Made by a program: the position numbers and the translations under genes. A stretch of 64,000 nucleotides of DNA from Fontibacterium sp038145245 (lineage in GTDB: Bacteria > Pseudomonadota > Alphaproteobacteria > Pelagibacterales > Pelagibacteraceae). Location of the stretch: NCBI GenBank assembly GCA_038145245.1, contig JAYQPI010000001.1, positions 28,137 to 92,136 of the forward strand, given 5' to 3'. Below the pieces are notes generated by a model. The model saw only the letters and a program-made list of their open reading frames with translations. It had not been told where the DNA came from and did not search any database. Positions 24,850-33,928 of the stretch are shown piece by piece (positions within the stretch are counted from its first letter, which is position 1; each line of letters begins with the position of its first letter).

Positions 24850-27179
24850 CGATATAAAATTTTTTCTATTTTATTGGTAGCATTTGTAGGATCATTCAAA
24901 TATTCATATACATTAATATTTTCACTGACTCTTTGTACGTAATTTCTTGTTTCTTGAAATGGTATAAGTTCAATAAAATCAATAGCATCAATTTGTTTTC
25001 TTCTTGGATCACCATAGTTCTTTATCCATTTCTCAACTCGATGAGGTCCAGCGTTGTATGCTGCAAATGCTAGATAGTGAGATCCAAATAAATCATCAAG
25101 ATCTGAAATATAATATGATCCCAAAGCTAAATTATAGTCTTTATCTCTGGTTAGCTTTTCTCTAGAAAAATCAATATTAGTAACTCTACTTAACAAGCGT
25201 GCTGTTGCAGGCATAATTTGCATTAAACCTTTTGCGCCAACTTTAGAATTTGCAGATATATCAAATTCACTTTCTTGCCTTATTAGAGCTAAAATTACTG
25301 AACTTTCTAATATCTTTTGATTTTTAATTTGTTTTGGAATTTCAATTTTTGGGTAGCTAATTTCTAAAAAATTTAAATTTTTATAGGATGCATTTTTTGC
25401 AATTTGTATTGCAAAATCTAATCTTTCAATTTCTTGAGCCAAAGTTCCTGCCATTGAAACTTCTTCAGTTGTTCTATTTTGTTCAACATCTCCAAGATGT
25501 CTAAGGATGTCTTTAGTGTATCTAGTTCTGTTTAGCTCTTTTAATATAACAACGGATTTTGCTTGAAGGTTGTTTTTTTTAAATTCTGCATATTTATCTT
25601 CATTAAATTTAAAGTTGTTATTAATTAAGAATTTCTTTTCATCCAATTCTCTATGGGAAAGTTGACCATAAAATGTTGTTCCGTATTGCGAGCCAGTTTT
25701 AAACCAAGTATTAGCTTGGTTCGTTTGACCTAATTTTTTATAAGTTCTACCAATCCAATAGGCTGCTCTTGCTTTAGAGATTGGATATGAAACTGCCGCA
25801 TTCATTTTTAAAAAATGATTAAGAGCTGCCTCTGTTTGATTAGTAAAGCTTAAAGCTAACCAACCAAGGTGCCATTCAATTTCAGCAAAATCCGAACCTT
25901 CGTTTAGCCTATGATCTTTTAAAATGTCATATGCCATTTTATATTCCTTATCCCCAATCTTATCTCTTGCAACAGACAGTCTTTCCTTGGCTAAATATTG
26001 ATTTCGCATTAACGAGTCAGAAGCACTTTGATTCATTAATGTTAGTGCTTCGCTAAATCTGGCTTTTTTTCTGCGCCATTTGATCCGATCATATATTAAA
26101 CCAGGATCCTCTTTTAAATAATCAGGTACTTGAGCAATTAAACTGTCTGCAGATCTTTTAGTAAAAAGAGCTGCTCTAGCATTATATAATTTTTGATAAT
26201 CACGATTTAAATATTCTATAGTATCTCTTAAATCTTTGTATTTAGCTTCGTAGGCAAAATAATCTGCTCTTAAAACATAATCTTGATGTGTTAAAAACTT
26301 TTTAAATATTTTAGAAAAATATTTAAGATCATTTTTACTTAATTCAGCATCTTTAAAACCATCTTTGACTAGGTTTTTAGATTTATCACTTTGATTATTT
26401 TCTAAAAAAGCTTCTGCTAATCTTAATCTACCAAAGCCACTTAATGGAGGATTGTTAGTAAAATATTCTATAATTGAAGACGGTGAGTTATTATCAAAAT
26501 TAATTTTATGTTCTGCTAAATATTTAATGCGATTTATTCTTGGCCAGTCTCTGTGATTTTTTATAAATGTAAGATATTCATTAAAACTTGCTCCACTTTG
26601 TGGTTCAATTAAATACATCCAATTTACTAAAGTATAGATTGTTTTATCTTGCATTCTTTGAGCATCAGATAATGCTAGTTTCCATTGTTTTTTATCAACA
26701 TATTCAAAAACTACTTTTGCTATTTCAAAATCTTTATCACCTAGAGTTTTGCTTTCCAAAGGACCTTTATGTTCAGGAGAAAAAGTTTTGAAGTCTTTCG
26801 GCTTTATTTTAGGTATAATTTCTTTTGATGCTTCAGTTTGATTAGTATCCTTTTTTTTAACTTCTTTTTTATCTTTAGGTTTAATTATCTCTTGTTTTTT
26901 TTCATTAACTTTTTTTTCTATAATTTCTTTTTTTATTTCTTCTTTTTTTTGAGTCTTATCTTCTTCAGTCTTAGCTTCATCTTTAGGTTTTAGAACAGGT
27001 TGTTCCTTTTTTTTGTTTTTGGTTAAATTATCTAAAAATTTGGATGTTTTAGATGATTGTGCTGAGCTATCTATAAATTTTTCTGGTTTTAGTTTTGGAG
27101 GTATGTTTTTTGCATAAGCTGATAATGTTATACTCAACAGCAAAAATAAATTAATAATTACAGCAAATTTAAAGTTCAT
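24846..27179 (-). CDS. slt: Soluble lytic murein transglycosylase (Slt family)
   Basis: A 777-residue periplasmic peptidoglycan enzyme. Residues 1-23 form a signal peptide; about 24-145 is a long Lys/Glu/Pro-rich linker; then come helical repeats typical of the Slt70 ring (for example RRKKARFSEALTLMN, AAYWIGRTYKKLGQTNQANT). The C-terminal SLT domain has the catalytic Glu (about residue 636) in LALIRQESEFD, then AKGLMQIMPATA, NLALGSYYISDL and AFAAYNAGPHRVEKW. It cleaves glycan strands to 1,6-anhydro ends. The long charged linker is longer than in E. coli Slt70. Confidence 0.93.
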   Translation of the reverse strand: MNFKFAVIINLFLLLSITLSAYAKNIPPKLKPEKFIDSSAQSSKTSKFLDNLTKNKKKEQPVLKPKDEAKTEEDKTQKKEEIKKEIIEKKVNEKKQEIIKPKDKKEVKKKDTNQTEASKEIIPKIKPKDFKTFSPEHKGPLESKTLGDKDFEIAKVVFEYVDKKQWKLALSDAQRMQDKTIYTLVNWMYLIEPQSGASFNEYLTFIKNHRDWPRINRIKYLAEHKINFDNNSPSSIIEYFTNNPPLSGFGRLRLAEAFLENNQSDKSKNLVKDGFKDAELSKNDLKYFSKIFKKFLTHQDYVLRADYFAYEAKYKDLRDTIEYLNRDYQKLYNARAALFTKRSADSLIAQVPDYLKEDPGLIYDRIKWRRKKARFSEALTLMNQSASDSLMRNQYLAKERLSVARDKIGDKEYKMAYDILKDHRLNEGSDFAEIEWHLGWLALSFTNQTEAALNHFLKMNAAVSYPISKARAAYWIGRTYKKLGQTNQANTWFKTGSQYGTTFYGQLSHRELDEKKFLINNNFKFNEDKYAEFKKNNLQAKSVVILKELNRTRYTKDILRHLGDVEQNRTTEEVSMAGTLAQEIERLDFAIQIAKNASYKNLNFLEISYPKIEIPKQIKNQKILESSVILALIRQESEFDISANSKVGAKGLMQIMPATARLLSRVTNIDFSREKLTRDKDYNLALGSYYISDLDDLFGSHYLAFAAYNAGPHRVEKWIKNYGDPRRKQIDAIDFIELIPFQETRNYVQRVSENINVYEYLNDPTNATNKIEKILYR

Positions 27180-27207
27180 TTAATTTTATTATTTAAAAAA
27201 ACAGTGT

Positions 27208-27213
27208 ATTATA
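27208..27213 (-). promoter_or_regulatory. Candidate -10 element for slt
   Basis: In the 62-nt divergent gap between slt and dapA, the plus strand reads ATTATA here, so the minus strand has a perfect TATAAT. A start about 7 nt downstream would give a leader of roughly 22 nt for slt. No convincing -35 is seen. In such AT-rich DNA the match alone is weak evidence. Confidence 0.3.
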
Positions 27214-27241
27214 AAAATGCTTTTTTATAGATATTTACATC

Positions 27242-28126
27242 ATGTTTAAAGGATCATTTACCGCTCTAATTACACCATTTAAAAACAATCGATTAGATAA
27301 AAATGCTTATGTTAAATTAATTCACCACCAAATTGACAACGGTACAAGTGGTTTAGTACCAGGTGGAACTACAGGAGAGTCTCCAACTCTAAGTCATTTT
27401 GAGCATAGAGAAATAATTAAAATTTGTGTTCGTGAGTCAAAAGATAGAATTCCTATTATGGCTGGTACAGGATCAAATTCAACTGAAGAAGCAATTCATC
27501 TAACAAGATATGCTGAAAAAGCAGGAGCGAAGGCAGCATTAATTGTAACTCCTTATTACAACAAACCAACACAAGAAGGTTTATATCAACATTATAAAGC
27601 TATTAATAATAAGTGTGGGATACCAATTTTTATTTACAATATACCAGGTCGTTCAGTCATTGATATGAGCGTTGATACAATGTGTAGACTTTTTGAACTT
27701 AAAAATATTGCAGGCGTTAAAGATGCGACTGGTGATTTAAATAGAGTGGTTCAACAAAGAAAAAAATTAGGTAAAGATTTTATTCAATTTACCGGAGAAG
27801 ATTCAAATGCACTTGAATTTAAGTTAAGAGGGGGTGTTGGCTGTATATCTGTTACTGCAAATGTCGCTCCAAGACTTTGCTCAGAAATGCAAAATTTACT
27901 CGATTACAATGCAGACAAACTAATACTTCAAAGAGCTAAAGAAATAAATAAAATGTTAAAACCCTTACATGACCTGATGTTTATAGAAACAAATCCAGCG
28001 CCAGTTAAATATGCAGTAAGTTTATTAAAATTATGTACAAAAGATTTACGACTGCCCATGGTTACAATTACTAAGAAAAATCAAATTAGAATTAAGAATT
28101 TATTAAAAAAACTTTCATTAATTTAA
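27242..28126 (+). CDS. dapA: 4-hydroxy-tetrahydrodipicolinate synthase
   Basis: A 294-residue class I aldolase that condenses pyruvate with aspartate semialdehyde, the first dedicated step to lysine and diaminopimelate. Motifs: MFKGSFTALITPFKN, VPGGTTGESPTLSHFEH, VTPYYNKPTQEGLYQHY, and FIYNIPGRS with catalytic Tyr132. The Schiff-base Lys160 is in IAGVKDATGDLNR. The ATG follows the slt-dapA divergent gap; smpB starts 3 nt after the stop. Confidence 0.97.
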   Translation: MFKGSFTALITPFKNNRLDKNAYVKLIHHQIDNGTSGLVPGGTTGESPTLSHFEHREIIKICVRESKDRIPIMAGTGSNSTEEAIHLTRYAEKAGAKAALIVTPYYNKPTQEGLYQHYKAINNKCGIPIFIYNIPGRSVIDMSVDTMCRLFELKNIAGVKDATGDLNRVVQQRKKLGKDFIQFTGEDSNALEFKLRGGVGCISVTANVAPRLCSEMQNLLDYNADKLILQRAKEINKMLKPLHDLMFIETNPAPVKYAVSLLKLCTKDLRLPMVTITKKNQIRIKNLLKKLSLI

Positions 28127-28129
28127 TTA

Positions 28130-28597
28130 ATGAAAAAGGAAGAAAGCAATTATCAGGTAGTTGCAAATAATAGAAAAGCTAGTTTTAATTATTTTTTTTT
28201 AGAATTAATCGAGTCAGGAATTGCTCTTCTAGGTTCGGAAGTTAAATCGTTACGTCTAGGAAAGGGTAACATAGCTGAGTCATATGCTGTTGACTCTAAT
28301 GGAGAGCTGTTTTTGCAAAATTCTTATATTCCAGAATATAGTCAGTCATCCTATAATAATCATGACCCTAGAAGATTAAGGAAATTGCTTTTAAGCAAAA
28401 AACAAATCAACAAAATTATTGGAAAAATTAATCAAGAAGGACTAACCGTTGTTCCTGTTAGAATGTATTTTAATCATAAAGGAATTGCTAAAGTTCAGAT
28501 TGCTATTGCCAAAGGCAAAAAACAACATGATAAACGCCATACAAAAAAGACAAGAGATTGGGAAAGAGAGAAATCAAGAGTTTTTAGAAAAAGTTAA
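28130..28597 (+). CDS. smpB: SsrA-binding protein SmpB
   Basis: A 155-residue SmpB, which carries tmRNA to stalled ribosomes for trans-translation. Conserved parts: VVANNRKASFNYFFLELIE, GIALLGSEVKSLRLGKGNIA, VPVRMYFNHKGIAKVQIAIA, and the basic C-terminal tail KKQHDKRHTKKTRDWEREK that mimics an anticodon arm. dapA-smpB adjacency is common in alphaproteobacteria. The tmRNA gene itself is not in the window. Confidence 0.97.
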   Translation: MKKEESNYQVVANNRKASFNYFFLELIESGIALLGSEVKSLRLGKGNIAESYAVDSNGELFLQNSYIPEYSQSSYNNHDPRRLRKLLLSKKQINKIIGKINQEGLTVVPVRMYFNHKGIAKVQIAIAKGKKQHDKRHTKKTRDWEREKSRVFRKS

Positions 28598-28599
28598 TT

Positions 28600-29103
28600 A
28601 TGATTCTTCTTTCATTAGGCTCAAATCTTCCATCTAAATTTGGAGATTGCAAAAAAACTTTATTAAAATGTTATGAATTTTTTAATAATGACAATATTAA
28701 AATATTAAAAAAATCTAGTTTTTATGAGAGTCTAGCTATTCCTAATAAATTAGATCCGAAATTTATTAATAGCGTTGTATCAATTGACACAAAATTTTCT
28801 CCAGAAGATTTAATTAAATATATTTTAAATATAGAAAAAAATTTTGACAGAAAGCGCGAGCAAATTAATGCACCTAGAACATGCGATATAGACATTATAG
28901 ATTTTAATGGACAATTTATAAACATTTCTAATAAAAATATTTCATTAAAGATTCCGCATCCACGTTTAGAACAAAGAGCATTTGTTTTATATCCAATTCA
29001 AGAAATTGATAAAAATTGGATAAGCCCACTCTCAGGAAAAAAAATCGATCAATTGATTGAAGATTTAGACATTGAAACTAAGAAGAACATTACAATTATA
29101 TAA
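28600..29103 (+). CDS. folK: 2-amino-4-hydroxy-6-hydroxymethyldihydropteridine diphosphokinase
   Basis: A 167-residue HPPK of the folate pathway, transferring pyrophosphate from ATP to the pterin. Motifs: ILLSLGSNLPSKFGDCKKTL, FINSVVSIDTKFSPEDL, KREQINAPRTCDIDIIDF (the PRxxDxDI metal and ATP site) and IPHPRLEQRAFVLYPIQEI. It stands alone here without folP or folB. It starts 2 nt after smpB, and 21 nt separate it from rsh. Confidence 0.94.
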   Translation: MILLSLGSNLPSKFGDCKKTLLKCYEFFNNDNIKILKKSSFYESLAIPNKLDPKFINSVVSIDTKFSPEDLIKYILNIEKNFDRKREQINAPRTCDIDIIDFNGQFINISNKNISLKIPHPRLEQRAFVLYPIQEIDKNWISPLSGKKIDQLIEDLDIETKKNITII

Positions 29104-29124
29104 ATTTTTGATATATTTTTGTTC

Positions 29125-30843
29125 ATGCTAAATCAGCAAGAACTTCTCGATAAAGTAAAAATATATAATAATTATATTGACGAAAATATTGTAAAAAAAG
29201 CTTACGATTTTGCTTTTGATGTTCATAAAAATCAAAAAAGACTTTCTGGAGATCCATATATCTCTCATCCAGTTGAAGTTGCTGCAATTTTGTGTGATTT
29301 AAGAGTAGATACCGCCACTATCACAACAGCTTTACTGCATGATACTATTGAAGATACCGAAGCAACTTATAATGAGGTAAATAAATTATTTGGCAAAGAG
29401 ATTGCTGATCTTGTTGAAGGAGTTACAAAAATCTCAAGATTAGAAGATAAATCAAAAGAATATTCTGTAGCAGAAAATTTTAGAAAATTAATATTAGCAA
29501 CATCCAAAGATATTAGAGTCTTATTAGTAAAGCTTGCAGATAGGCTCCATAATATGCGTACAATTGGCAATATTGAAAATGTCGAAAAAAGATTAAGAAT
29601 AGCAAAAGAAACAATGGAAATTTATTCCCCATTAGCCGAAAGAATGGGAATGCACAATTTTCGCGATGAACTTGAAGATTTAGCTTTTAATGTTTTAAAT
29701 CCAGAAGCTAGAAAATTAATTACTGACCGATTAATTTTAAATAAAGAAATTTTAGGAGTAACTTTTTCAGATATTTCAGAAAAAATTATAAAATTATTAA
29801 ACGATAAAAATATTAAAGCTAAAGTTACTGGAAGAGAAAAAACACCATTTTCAATTTGGAGAAAAACACAAAACAAAAGAATCTCTTTAGAACAAATTAC
29901 AGACATTGTAGGTTTTAGAGTTATTTTAGAAAATGTGGATATGTGTTACCGTGCTCTTGGTGTTTTTCATACTGAATGGTCAATGGTTCCTGGCAGATTT
30001 AAAGATTATATTTCTGTACCAAAATCTAATAATTATAAATCAATACATACTTCAGTAATCGGCCCTAAAAGACAAAAAATAGAAATTCAAATCAGAACAC
30101 ATGAAATGCATGAATTTGCAGAAAGAGGTGTGGCTGCTCACTGGAATTATAAGGCTAATGAAAAAGTAAGTTCTAATACACTTAAAGATTATAATTGGTT
30201 AAAAGATTTAGTTGAAATGTTAGAAAGCGGTGAAAATCCTGAACATTTCTTTGAGTATACAAAGCTTCAGTTATTTCAAGATCAAGTTTTTTGTTTCACA
30301 CCCAAAGGTACTCTCATTCGTCTACCAGCAAATGCATCACCCATTGATTTTGCTTATGCTGTTCACACTGAAATCGGGGATAAATGTATTGGCTGTAAAA
30401 TTAATGGTAAAGAATCTCCATTACAAAGTATTTTACATAATGGTGATGAAGTTGAAATTATTACATCAGCAAAACCATCTCCCTCAATGTATTGGTCATC
30501 CATTGCAAAAACAGGAAAAGCTAGAGCAGCGGTAAGAAGATTTTGGAATTTAAAAAATCCTGACAAATCAGCGGAGAAAAATTATGATACAAGTTTATGG
30601 GTTCTTTTAAGCCATAAAGCGGGAACTTTAGGAGAAGTTTGTACGATGATTGGAAAAAATAAGTGTAATATTTCAAATGTAGAGTTAGTTGATAAAAAAG
30701 ATGATTTTATAAGTTTTATTTTTGATCTTGAGATAAAAAATTTAAAAGATTTTACTAACTTAGTTTCTGAAATAAAACAGCATGACATAAATTTTAAAAT
30801 TATAAGAAATCGAAATTCAAATGTTAACAGAAAAGAAAACTAA
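29125..30843 (+). CDS. rsh: Bifunctional (p)ppGpp synthetase/hydrolase, Rsh type, shortened
   Basis: A 572-residue RelA/SpoT homologue read from the ATG at 29125; a TTG two codons upstream is less likely. Parts: HD hydrolase domain with His48, His72-Asp73 (LLHDTIED) and Asp139 (VKLADRLHNMRT); synthetase domain with GREKTPFSIWRK, GRFKDYISVPKSNNYKSIHT and EIQIRT; TGS domain (VFCFTPKGTLIRLPANASP); a short link; and a C-terminal ACT domain (LSHKAGTLGEVCTMIG). Only about 40 residues separate TGS and ACT, so the helical and zinc-finger regions of ~700-residue Rsh proteins are largely missing. Overlaps pyrE by 23 nt. Confidence 0.93.
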   Translation: MLNQQELLDKVKIYNNYIDENIVKKAYDFAFDVHKNQKRLSGDPYISHPVEVAAILCDLRVDTATITTALLHDTIEDTEATYNEVNKLFGKEIADLVEGVTKISRLEDKSKEYSVAENFRKLILATSKDIRVLLVKLADRLHNMRTIGNIENVEKRLRIAKETMEIYSPLAERMGMHNFRDELEDLAFNVLNPEARKLITDRLILNKEILGVTFSDISEKIIKLLNDKNIKAKVTGREKTPFSIWRKTQNKRISLEQITDIVGFRVILENVDMCYRALGVFHTEWSMVPGRFKDYISVPKSNNYKSIHTSVIGPKRQKIEIQIRTHEMHEFAERGVAAHWNYKANEKVSSNTLKDYNWLKDLVEMLESGENPEHFFEYTKLQLFQDQVFCFTPKGTLIRLPANASPIDFAYAVHTEIGDKCIGCKINGKESPLQSILHNGDEVEIITSAKPSPSMYWSSIAKTGKARAAVRRFWNLKNPDKSAEKNYDTSLWVLLSHKAGTLGEVCTMIGKNKCNISNVELVDKKDDFISFIFDLEIKNLKDFTNLVSEIKQHDINFKIIRNRNSNVNRKEN

Positions 30844-31405
30844 AGAAATTTTTGTAAAAACCAAAGCGCTCTTGCAAGGCCATTTTATTTTATCATCAGG
30901 TCTTCGTAGTGAGCAGTACTTACAATGCGCAAAATTATTGATGCATCCAAAACAATCAGAATTAATTTGTAAATCTTTATCTCAAAAAATAAAAAAGATT
31001 TTTAAGAAAATAGATTTAGTTGTTGCTCCAGCTATGGGAGGTATTATTGTTGGATATGAAGTTGCTCGACATTTGAAAGTACCTTCAATATTTACAGAAC
31101 GAGTTAATGGAGAATTTGAATTAAGACGTGGCTTTGAAATTAAGGCAGGAGCAAAAGTTTTAATTGTAGAGGATGTAATTACAACAGGTAAATCAAGCAT
31201 GGAATGTGCTAATGTAATTAAAAAGTATAATGCTCATGTAGTCGGATTTGCTTGTATTGTGGATCGATCTAATAATCAAAGTTCAATAACTTCGAAAATT
31301 GTTTCACAAATAACATTTGATATTCCAACATATAAAGAAAATGAAATTCCAGATAAGTTAAAATCTATTCCTGCAGTAAAGCCAGGGAGTAGAAATTTAG
31401 TCTAA
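30821..31405 (+). CDS. pyrE: Orotate phosphoribosyltransferase
   Basis: A 194-residue PyrE that joins orotate and PRPP to make OMP. The PRPP loop is VLIVEDVITTGKSSMECANV, and APAMGGIIVGYEVARHL and TERVNGEFELRRGFEI form the rest of the site. The GHFILSSGLRSEQYLQC segment near the N-terminus fixes the start. The 23-nt overlap with rsh suggests coupling; the stop is directly followed by the pdxJ ATG. Together with pyrB it covers two pyrimidine steps in this window. Confidence 0.95.
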   Translation: MLTEKKTKEIFVKTKALLQGHFILSSGLRSEQYLQCAKLLMHPKQSELICKSLSQKIKKIFKKIDLVVAPAMGGIIVGYEVARHLKVPSIFTERVNGEFELRRGFEIKAGAKVLIVEDVITTGKSSMECANVIKKYNAHVVGFACIVDRSNNQSSITSKIVSQITFDIPTYKENEIPDKLKSIPAVKPGSRNLV

Positions 31406-32140
31406 ATGAGAAAAAAAATTAGATTAGGATTTAATATTGATCATGTAGCAACTGTTAGAAATGCAAGAGGAGATGATTATCCTTCTCCTTTGAGGGCTGC
31501 AATTATAGCTCAAAATAATGGAGCAGATTCAATAACTGTTCATTTAAGAGAAGATCGTCGACATATTCGAGATCACGATTTAATTGAATTAAAAAAAAGA
31601 ATTAAGATTCCAATAAATTTAGAAATGGCTTTAACGCCAGAGATGCTTAAAATTGCGTTAAAGCTTAAGCCAAAATATGTATGTATTGTTCCGGAAAAAA
31701 GAAGAGAGATTACCACAGAAGGTGGTTTAAATTTAAATTATAAAATAAATTATTTAAAAAAAGTAATTCACTTATTAAAACTTAACCATATTCAAGTTTC
31801 ATTATTTATAGAGCCTAATTTAAAAACTGTCCGTTTGGCAAAAAAATTAGGTTCAGATAATATTGAGATACACACTGGAAAATATTGTAGATTTTTTAGA
31901 GAAAAAAATCATGTAAATATTAAAAAAGAATTTTTAAAAATTAAAAATTCGGCCAAGCTTGGCGATGCATTAAATCTAGGAGTTCATGCAGGACATGGTT
32001 TGAATTATCAAACTTCAAAAAAAATATCACAAATTAAAGAGATTACAGAATTGAATATTGGTCATTTTTTTATATCAGAGTCGATATTTTTTGGTATAGC
32101 TAATGTCCTTAAAAAATTTAACAGAATTTTAAAACGATGA
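31406..32140 (+). CDS. pdxJ: Pyridoxine 5'-phosphate synthase
   Basis: A 244-residue PdxJ TIM barrel that makes pyridoxine phosphate from deoxyxylulose phosphate and aminoacetone phosphate. Motifs: RLGFNIDHVATVRNARGDDY, SITVHLREDRRHIRDHD, NLEMALTPEM, CIVPEKRREITTEGGL, EIHTGKYC, LNLGVHAGHGLNY and IGHFFISESIFFG. Its presence implies de novo vitamin B6 synthesis by the DXP-dependent route. Overlaps acpS by 4 nt (ATGA). Confidence 0.97.
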   Translation: MRKKIRLGFNIDHVATVRNARGDDYPSPLRAAIIAQNNGADSITVHLREDRRHIRDHDLIELKKRIKIPINLEMALTPEMLKIALKLKPKYVCIVPEKRREITTEGGLNLNYKINYLKKVIHLLKLNHIQVSLFIEPNLKTVRLAKKLGSDNIEIHTGKYCRFFREKNHVNIKKEFLKIKNSAKLGDALNLGVHAGHGLNYQTSKKISQIKEITELNIGHFFISESIFFGIANVLKKFNRILKR

Positions 32141-32529
32141 ATGTAATCGGACTCGGAACAGATATTGTTAATATTAATAGAATAAAAAAGATTTACTCTA
32201 AGTATGGAAATCATTTCTTAGATAAAATTTTAACTGAATCAGAAAAGAAATTTGAAAAAAAAACATCCAGATTAAAAAATATTGCCTCAATCGCTAAACG
32301 ATTTGCTGCGAAAGAAGCTATCTCGAAAGCTATTGGTTATGGTTTTTCAAAAGGAATTCATTTTAAAAATATCGAAATATGTAACGATAAAAATGGCAAA
32401 CCTTACGCAAATGTGGATGGTAAAGCTAAAATAGTACTTAGCAAAATATCAAAAAAATATAACATTTTCTTAACTTTGTCAGATGATAAACCTTGGGCAG
32501 TAGCAACGGCCTTAATTACTTCTCAATGA
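32137..32529 (+). CDS. acpS: Holo-[acyl-carrier-protein] synthase
   Basis: A 130-residue AcpS that attaches 4'-phosphopantetheine from CoA to acyl carrier protein. Signature: IGLGTDIVNINRIKKI (metal-binding Asp) and RFAAKEAISKAIGYG (Glu and catalytic Lys); the C-terminal FLTLSDDKPWAVATALI is also typical. It sits between pdxJ and lepB with 4-nt overlaps on both sides, the usual alphaproteobacterial order. Confidence 0.96.
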   Translation: MNVIGLGTDIVNINRIKKIYSKYGNHFLDKILTESEKKFEKKTSRLKNIASIAKRFAAKEAISKAIGYGFSKGIHFKNIEICNDKNGKPYANVDGKAKIVLSKISKKYNIFLTLSDDKPWAVATALITSQ

Positions 32530-33251
32530 AAAAAATAATCACTGAAAACATAAAGACTCTTGTCTTTGCTTTTCTAATAGCAATATTTATTCGAAGTTTC
32601 TTTTTTCAACCTTTTTATATTCCATCGTCTTCAATGGAAGAGAATTTATTAGTAGGTGATAGATTATTTGTTTCTAAATTTACCTATGGATACAGCAAAC
32701 ATTCATTGCCATTTAGTCCGAACATTTCTGATAAAAGAATATTTTTTACATTACCTGACAGGGGGGATGTAATTGTTTTCAAAACTCCAGAAGATAACGA
32801 CACAGATTATATTAAACGTTTAATTGGACTTCCTGGTGATAAAATTCAAATGATTAATGGTGTTTTATATATCAACAATAAGCCTATAAAAAAAGAATTT
32901 GTAAAAAATGATTTCGTTCTTTGTGGTGGTTTTAAAATTAAGTCAAACTTTTATTATGAGACTTTACCAAACGGAAAAACTTATTTAGCAGCTTACTCTG
33001 AAAAAAATTCATCAAAAGATACAGATGTGTATTTAATACCTCAAAATAAATTTTTTTTTATGGGAGATAATAGGGATTGTTCACAAGATAGTAGATTTCT
33101 TTCTAGCGTTGGCTACGTTGATAAAATTAATTTAGTAGGAAAAGCACAAATTTTATTTTTTTCAAATAATGAAGAAATAGGAAATTTTTTCACTTTTTGG
33201 AAATGGCATAAATCAATAAGATTTAATAGAATTTTAAAATTCATTAAATGA
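32526..33251 (+). CDS. lepB: Signal peptidase I
   Basis: A 241-residue membrane-anchored serine protease that removes signal peptides. One N-terminal membrane helix (LVFAFLIAIFIRSFF) precedes the catalytic Ser36 in YIPSSSMEENLLVGDRL; the general-base Lys97 is in DYIKRLIGLPGDKI; FMGDNRDCSQDSRF is box E. I chose the ATG at 32526 (ATGA overlap with acpS); the longer frame 11 codons upstream lies inside acpS. Its stop overlaps the rnc start by 4 nt. Confidence 0.96.
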   Translation: MKKIITENIKTLVFAFLIAIFIRSFFFQPFYIPSSSMEENLLVGDRLFVSKFTYGYSKHSLPFSPNISDKRIFFTLPDRGDVIVFKTPEDNDTDYIKRLIGLPGDKIQMINGVLYINNKPIKKEFVKNDFVLCGGFKIKSNFYYETLPNGKTYLAAYSEKNSSKDTDVYLIPQNKFFFMGDNRDCSQDSRFLSSVGYVDKINLVGKAQILFFSNNEEIGNFFTFWKWHKSIRFNRILKFIK

Positions 33252-33928
33252 TTTCTGATAATAAGATCGTTGAAGTAGAGAATATTATTGGTATCAAATT
33301 TTTAAATAAAAAATTATTATCACAAGCCCTAGTTCATAAAAGTTTTTCAAACAATAATTCAGCAAATAATGAAATTTTAGAATTTTTAGGAGATAGAGTT
33401 TTAGGATTAGTTCTTGCTAAAAAATTAATTAATTTATATCCAAATGACAAAGAGGGTCAGCTTGATAAAAGATTGGCTTCATTAATTAATAAAAAAGTTT
33501 GCGCAAAAGTTATAGATAAATATGATTTATTAAAATTTATATCAATTAGTAAAGCTCAAAAAAAAATTAAAACAGGAAATATTAAAATTTTTGGAGATTT
33601 ATGCGAGTCATTAATTGGCGCAATATACATTGATAGAGGATTTGAAGCTGCAGAAAATTTTATTTTTAATTTATGGAAAGATCAACTTAAGCAATCAGGT
33701 GAGATTAAAATTGATGCTAAAACAAAACTTCAGGAATTGTCTTTAAAACTTTATAAAGAACTTCCTAAATACAAAGATTTATCAACTTCTGGTCCTGCGC
33801 ATAAACCAGTTTTTAAAGTTTCGGTAAGTATTAAAAAATCCAAATCCTATACTGGCGAAGGTTCTTCTAAAAGAAATGCTGAACAAAAAGCAGCAGAGTC
33901 GTTATTAAGTAGTTTAGATAATGAATAA
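33248..33928 (+). CDS. rnc: Ribonuclease III
   Basis: A 226-residue RNase III for double-stranded RNA (rRNA precursors, mRNA). The signature NEILEFLGDRVLGLVLAKKL (about 41-60) carries the metal-binding Glu and Asp; FGDLCESLIGAIYIDRGF supplies the second acidic pair. The C-terminal dsRNA-binding domain (TKLQELSLKLYKELPKY to NAEQKAAESLLSSLDN) is complete. Overlaps era by 8 nt. Confidence 0.97.
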   Translation: MISDNKIVEVENIIGIKFLNKKLLSQALVHKSFSNNNSANNEILEFLGDRVLGLVLAKKLINLYPNDKEGQLDKRLASLINKKVCAKVIDKYDLLKFISISKAQKKIKTGNIKIFGDLCESLIGAIYIDRGFEAAENFIFNLWKDQLKQSGEIKIDAKTKLQELSLKLYKELPKYKDLSTSGPAHKPVFKVSVSIKKSKSYTGEGSSKRNAEQKAAESLLSSLDNE

